64,000 nucleotides of DNA from Leptasterias polaris (lineage: Eukaryota; Echinodermata; Asteroidea; Forcipulatida; Asteriidae), in assembly GCA_037783415.1 (NCBI GenBank), contig JAZGTN010000062.1, forward strand, positions 2,085,501 to 2,149,500. The letters run 5' to 3'. The position numbers and the translations under genes were made by a program. Positions 59,890-64,000 of the stretch are shown one piece after another. Below the pieces are notes generated by a model, which saw only the letters and a list, made by a program, of their open reading frames with translations, was not told the DNA's origin and made no database searches. How positions within the stretch are numbered: the stretch's first letter is position 1; each line of letters begins with the position of its first letter.

Positions 59890-60055
59890 TTAGCTGTTCC
59901 GACCTCCAACAGCTATTGTTTTCGTCGAGATTTTTATTAGGTGTTCGTGCAATATGAGCACGAACACCTCTTGTTAGGTGTTCGTGCAATATGAGCAAGA
60001 ACACCTTGTTATTGTTCTGTTTTTTAGGTGTTCGTGCAATTCAGCACGAACACCT
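59890..60055 (-). mobile_element. Cluster of four Helitron-like 3' ends
   Basis: Read on the minus strand, four hairpins each terminate in CTAA. Stems are 59892-59898/59908-59914, 59939-59950/59958-59969, 59976-59987/59995-60006 and 60026-60037/60044-60055. Three share the AGGTGTTCGTGC stem; the first is of the AGCTGTT type. Spacers are 20-30 bp. End-to-end stacking of 3' termini suggests repeated insertion next to an existing end or bypass of a terminator. Confidence 0.65.
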
Positions 60056-61500
60056 TTTGTTATCTTCTCTGGATCATAACTCAAGATTGAAACTGAATTG
60101 AACCTTGAAACTCATCAGACAATAGACCGATCCATTAAGCCCCGCCTCCTTACGAGTTGACCAATCACAGCCGCGAAACCCGATCACCATTAGTGCAAAG
60201 ATCACCAAACGGCTCAAATGGTGATCAGATTTCGCGGTTGTGATTGGTCAAAGAGAAATGGGCGTGGCTTAATGGATCGGTGTAGTGAACCTCCATACGA
60301 AGACAGCACAGTTGTCATGACGTAATGATGACGTCATCAGGTGTCGAATTACAGGGTGTTTAAAGTTGAAAAATGACCATTTGCTTTTTGCCTTCTCTCA
60401 CTGAATATTGAAGGTATGATCTTCATAATTGGGCATATGATAGTTCAAGAGTGGGGCAACATTTAAAAAGTTAACGGCAAAATCGTACGACCTTAACTTC
60501 CGGGTCGTTACCCTAGGTCGAAGTTCGCCTTCGTTTTTTTTCCTTCAAAAAACAACTTTCGAGCTTATCTACGGAATAACTCAAGATTGAGATTGAATTG
60601 AATGTTGAAACTCAAGAGATAGTTGAACCTCAGTGTCAAGACAACACATACTTAATTACGTCATGATGACGTCATCGGGCATCGAATTAAATTAAATCAA
60701 ATTTTAATATTTGTAAAAATCATAACTCAAAAACCATAATTCGGATTTTGACAATCTACACATCATCGGATAGGTCGTTAAAAGTTTGCCAAACGCTTCA
60801 CAGAACCCGTACCATATTTTAATTTACTTCCGGTTCATAACGGAATTTGAAAATTTCATATTATCTTATGTTATTCATATCTTTAAAACTACTGATCACT
60901 TCAGCATAATTTTTGTATCAGATTGTAGAACAGCAATCCCTCTTAAACTTTTGCACAGAGATAACAACATTTTAACCTTATACATCTGGTAAAAACCGGA
61001 CAATGAAGCGCACCTTCCCACTCGTACCCCCCCCCCCCCCCACTTTCATTGACAACGCATTATGTACACATAACGTTGAAACTGATGCAAGCCACAGTTC
61101 ACGCGCTGACTGTGTGCTGTCGTCGTCTTCCGTTTGTTTGATCTGCTGGCGGGAAACCAGTTCTTGAACAGCACCCTCTTTCGCTGAATATTTTTAGTAG
61201 AAAGCGCTGATAAATGAAATCGTTTCCGGGCTTATCTACGGAATAACTCAAGATTGACAATTGAACATTGTAACTCATAAGAATGTTGAACCTCAGTATC
61301 AAAACGACACAAACTTGATGACGTCATGATGATGTTATCGGGTATCGAATTACAATAAATTAAAGTTTAATATTTGTAAAAATCATAATACATGAACCAT
61401 GAAACCAAAGTTTGCCTTTGTGTTTTTCTTTTAAAAAAGTTTTTCGGGGTTATCTACAGCATAACTCCAGATTGAAATTGAATGTTCACACAACTGCACT
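60056..61500 (-). mobile_element. Helitron-like body with tandem units
   Basis: Three diverged units beginning near 60060, 60565 and 61215. Each contains ATAACTCAAGATTGA, AACCTC.GTAT-type sequence, then a CRE-like palindrome followed by GGTGTCGAATTAC or CGGGTATCGAATTA. A foldback MITE (60126-60282) interrupts the first unit. No protein is encoded. Confidence 0.6.
60126..60282. mobile_element. Foldback MITE with TAG target duplication
   Basis: 157 bp, self-complementary from ACCGATCCATTAAGCCCCGC inward (right end GGGCGTGGCTTAATGGATCG), with an inner pair ACCAATCACA..CCGCGAAA. TAG flanks both sides (60123-60125, 60283-60285). Neighbouring uninterrupted units of the host repeat show the empty site. 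Confidence 0.78.
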
Positions 61501-61865
61501 TGTGATCAAAAACATTGCATTTTCATTGCAGCATTTTGACTTTTCACAATCACCCAGCAAAATAATGAACATGCCCAATCGAATTGATGTGGAACGCCCT
61601 CTAGGGTTCAATATTTTTTTGCAAATATTGTGGCACGCAGAGTAATGAAATAACAAAGATTACAATTGCCTGTAAATTGGAAACGATATGTGTGTGTGTG
61701 TCACATAGGATCGTGTGCTGTGTAAGTCATGATCGCAGTTATTATGGTGATCATTTCGCGGCACTTTTCGATTTTTATTTTTATTTTTTATTTTATTTTT
61801 TTGTTTTTACATTTATCCGAACCGTAAAAATGTATAAGTTTAACCGGTTGATCGGTTAGTTAACC

Positions 61866-62241
61866 GTGTAACTGTGAACTACCACACGCTAATTACTTTA
61901 CTGCTACATGTAACTTATGAGACTTGTTCCTCGATAGGAGTTAGTTTGCTTTTCATACTAACTTAGACCTGTTCTGTTCCTTGATAAGGATAGTTCACTC
62001 AGTGCACTTATTTGTACTTATTTGTACTTATTTGTGAAACCTGTTCAGTTTTTGAGTCAGTTTCAGAATGAAGGTTATAGTCTTAGGTTTTGATAGGTGT
62101 AATAATATATTATCATGCTTCATGTTATTGTTATACCGCCACCATGTGTTGAGAATTGACCAATGTAACATGTTCTGAGTTGTTTAATAAAGTAGCCATC
62201 TTGAGTTTATGCTTAGTGCACATCTTGTCTCCAACATTACA
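61866..62241 (+). repeat. Candidate solo LTR
   Basis: Starts TGTAAC and ends ATTACA (short inverted TGTAA/TTACA termini). An AATAAA about 55 bp before the end is followed by a CTTGTCTCCAAC segment that is typical of retroviral-type LTR 3' ends in marine invertebrates. I see no target duplication, so this is tentative. Confidence 0.35.
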
Positions 62242-63151
62242 ACTCTTAGGATAGGCACAATTAAAGTCAAACTAAAGGCATGTCAAAGATCTCTGAGTCA
62301 GACCAACTTTTAAGGCCTGGAGTGCTTAATCAAAGCAATAATATACACGGAACAGCTTTGTGTTTGTTGACAAACACCTAATGTCTAGTTTTACCTGAAA
62401 CCTCGTTCATATTCCCTGTGTCCAACTTGCAGACTGGCAGTTTCATATCTTTAAAGTAAAATGAAAGTTTGCCCAGAAACTAAATTTGGCAACCATTTCA
62501 GTTACGCTCTGGTTGAAACAAACAACACGACCATCGCTGCATAGCACAATGTGTAGCATTTCTGCCTATGAAGGGCTACACATTCAAGATTCGAGCTGTG
62601 GATTTTTTTCCTAATATTTTTCCTTCATCCCAAAAATAAGAATGTATACTCTTCTTTAGTTGATTCCTAATTTTAAATAAATAGAATTGCAACTTTTTTT
62701 GTGTGGAGTGGATTTTCTGGACCCATGCCGAGATCACTTTAAGAACAAAGAACTCATAGAGCCTAATTTTGGTGAGATCCGGTTTCAAAAGAGAATTCCA
62801 GACAAACATGAAAGGCAAAAAGTTTTGAATAGGATTTTGTACATCATGACAGTAATGGGTTCGTGTGAGACGATAGTGGAACGGACCTCATAGTTCTAGG
62901 AATAGAATTAGCACACCTGCTCTTTTTCTGATTTGTGGCTCTTAAGGATTTTTTCTAAAAAGGGAAATAAAGTTAGAGTTTCATCAATGTCTAAGTCCCC
63001 CGAAACACTCACTGTGCATTTTCAGTGCCGGTGTCAAAGGGAAATCTGTCCCCCGGAGTTTCTGTCCCCCATATTGGAAATTTACTTGGGCTGGAGGAGG
63101 GGGATTCAAAAGACGGCACTATCAGAAGAAGCTTGTGCACAGTACACTGTA
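62242..63151. other. Intergenic, no gene seen
   Basis: No recognisable gene. The open frame at 62687-62893 has no visible domain. Confidence 0.5.
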
Positions 63152-63250
63152 TGGGGGGACAGAATGTATGGGGGGACAGAATGTATGGGGGGACAGAATG
63201 TATGGGGGGACAGAATATCTGGGGGGACAGAATATCTGGGGGGAGGACAG
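63152..63250. repeat. Minisatellite, 17-bp unit
   Basis: Five to six copies of TATGGGGGGACAGAATG with later variants TATCTGGGGGGACAGAA. Reads as a Gly-rich frame on the plus strand, but as a by-product of the repeat. Confidence 0.9.
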
Positions 63251-64000
63251 AACCTCCACTGCCTATTATCTGGTAAATTAAATTGATGAAATCCTGACTT
63301 TTGTTTTGTTCTTTTAAAAAATTTGTTATTAGATTACTTCCTAACTTGTAACCTTGTATTTCCTGTGACTGCAAACAGCTGCAAGAATTGACCTAGTTCT
63401 TTCAACCATAATTTTCTTCCTCCATGGTTCATAATTGAACCATGTTTATAGTTGACAATTTTAATTTTGTCTATAGTTGTGGCATTGTAATGAAAAACCA
63501 TGGACCCCGAAATCTTGATTGTCTCCAATGGCCTTCGAGAGGGGAGTTATGATTATTGCAACAAATGTTTTCGGGATTACACACTTCAGTCCTGTTCCTA
63601 TGTCAAAGTTCAATTAAGATTTTAAAAAAGCAATTTCAACAATCAGGATTCTTAAGGAGTCAAAGTTCAATTGCCATTTTTTCTTGAAGGTTTGAACTAT
63701 TCAACCCTTCTGGAAATTCTCGTCACTTGGGATGAATACAATTTGCACAAAGATGAAAAGTTTTTATTTGCACCTCATTTTTCCATTGTAATTTCAGCGA
63801 TAGAAAAGGTTTTATGCAGAAGCATTTTGCTGGGGGCAGTTTGGCCATGGCGTTCTCGACCGCCATTTTGTTTTTACATTTCAACATTTGGCAGAGTTGA
63901 TGCCAGTAAATTTCCTCTCTTAGGTAGTAGCTTGGTGGAAGAAAAATACAGGTTCGTGAGAGGAATTATTTCCCTTCACGCTTGTGAAGTTTCACAGTTT
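63251..64000. other. Right edge, no gene seen
   Basis: Nothing is supportable. A minus-strand ATG in an AAAATGGCGG context at about 63869 opens a short frame and is noted among the rejected items. Confidence 0.4.

Noticed and set aside
63009..63374. Gly- or Pro-rich open frames near the right edge
   Set aside because: They lie over the 17-bp minisatellite and have no domain.
63780..63875. Minus-strand first exon starting at an AAAATGGCGG context
   Set aside because: The frame is short and I see no convincing donor site or domain before its stop.

Overview
This is animal genomic DNA: AT-rich, intron-rich and crowded with transposable elements. The gene content (a deuterostome-style multi-exon RAP1, a secreted C-type lectin) and repeat content (short elements opening GGGCCCAATTTCAT, tRNA-headed SINEs, CR1-like LINE tails, BEL/Pao and Helitron-like elements) suggest a marine deuterostome, most likely an echinoderm such as a sea star. 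The species assignment is inference from recalled repeat types; nothing in the window proves it.

Three host genes can be supported. (1) At 8868-9140 on the minus strand lies an intronless TIMM8 homologue, a small twin-CX3C chaperone of the mitochondrial intermembrane space. (2) At 10350-33673 on the plus strand lies a complete 12-exon TERF2IP (RAP1) homologue, the telomere/shelterin protein. All 12 coding exons join in phase at GT-AG sites to give 579 residues with BRCT, Myb and C-terminal RCT domains. TIMM8 and TERF2IP are divergent, with about 1.2 kb between their start codons. (3) At 53825-54487 on the plus strand lies a single-exon secreted C-type lectin (EPN type), with a decayed duplicate of its calcium-site region just downstream.

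Layout. 1-8.8 kb: no recognisable gene; minisatellites (a perfect 10 x 41-bp array, a 20-bp array, a 23-bp array of about 34 copies) and small MITEs. 8.9-33.7 kb: TIMM8 and TERF2IP. The TERF2IP introns hold SINEs, TTAA- and TA-flanked MITEs, non-LTR reverse transcriptase fragments, a RecQ-like helicase fragment between inverted repeats, and several minisatellites. 34-42.5 kb: intergenic repeats, including a MITE with 58-bp TIRs and a 9-bp target duplication, Helitron-like hairpin ends and a degenerate telomere-like stretch. 42.5-47.6 kb: one BEL/Pao LTR retrotransposon on the minus strand with both LTRs and a 5-bp target duplication; its polyprotein is broken by stops and frameshifts and by an internal deletion that removes the end of RT, RNase H and most of integrase. 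48.9-52.7 kb: an old repeat split by a long-TIR foldback element and by a Helitron-like element. An uninterrupted inverted copy at 41.6-41.9 kb serves as the empty site and places both insertions to the base. 53.6-55.4 kb: the lectin gene and a TTAA MITE. 55.4-64 kb: diverged duplications, two more Helitron-like regions with paired CRE-like palindromes, a candidate solo LTR and a minisatellite.

The host genes have unrelated roles (mitochondrial import, telomere protection, extracellular sugar binding) and there is no operon-like cooperation. The most unusual material is the Helitron-like family: eight hairpins whose stem sequences belong to two different types, all ending in CTAA, one with a base-resolved A^T insertion site.
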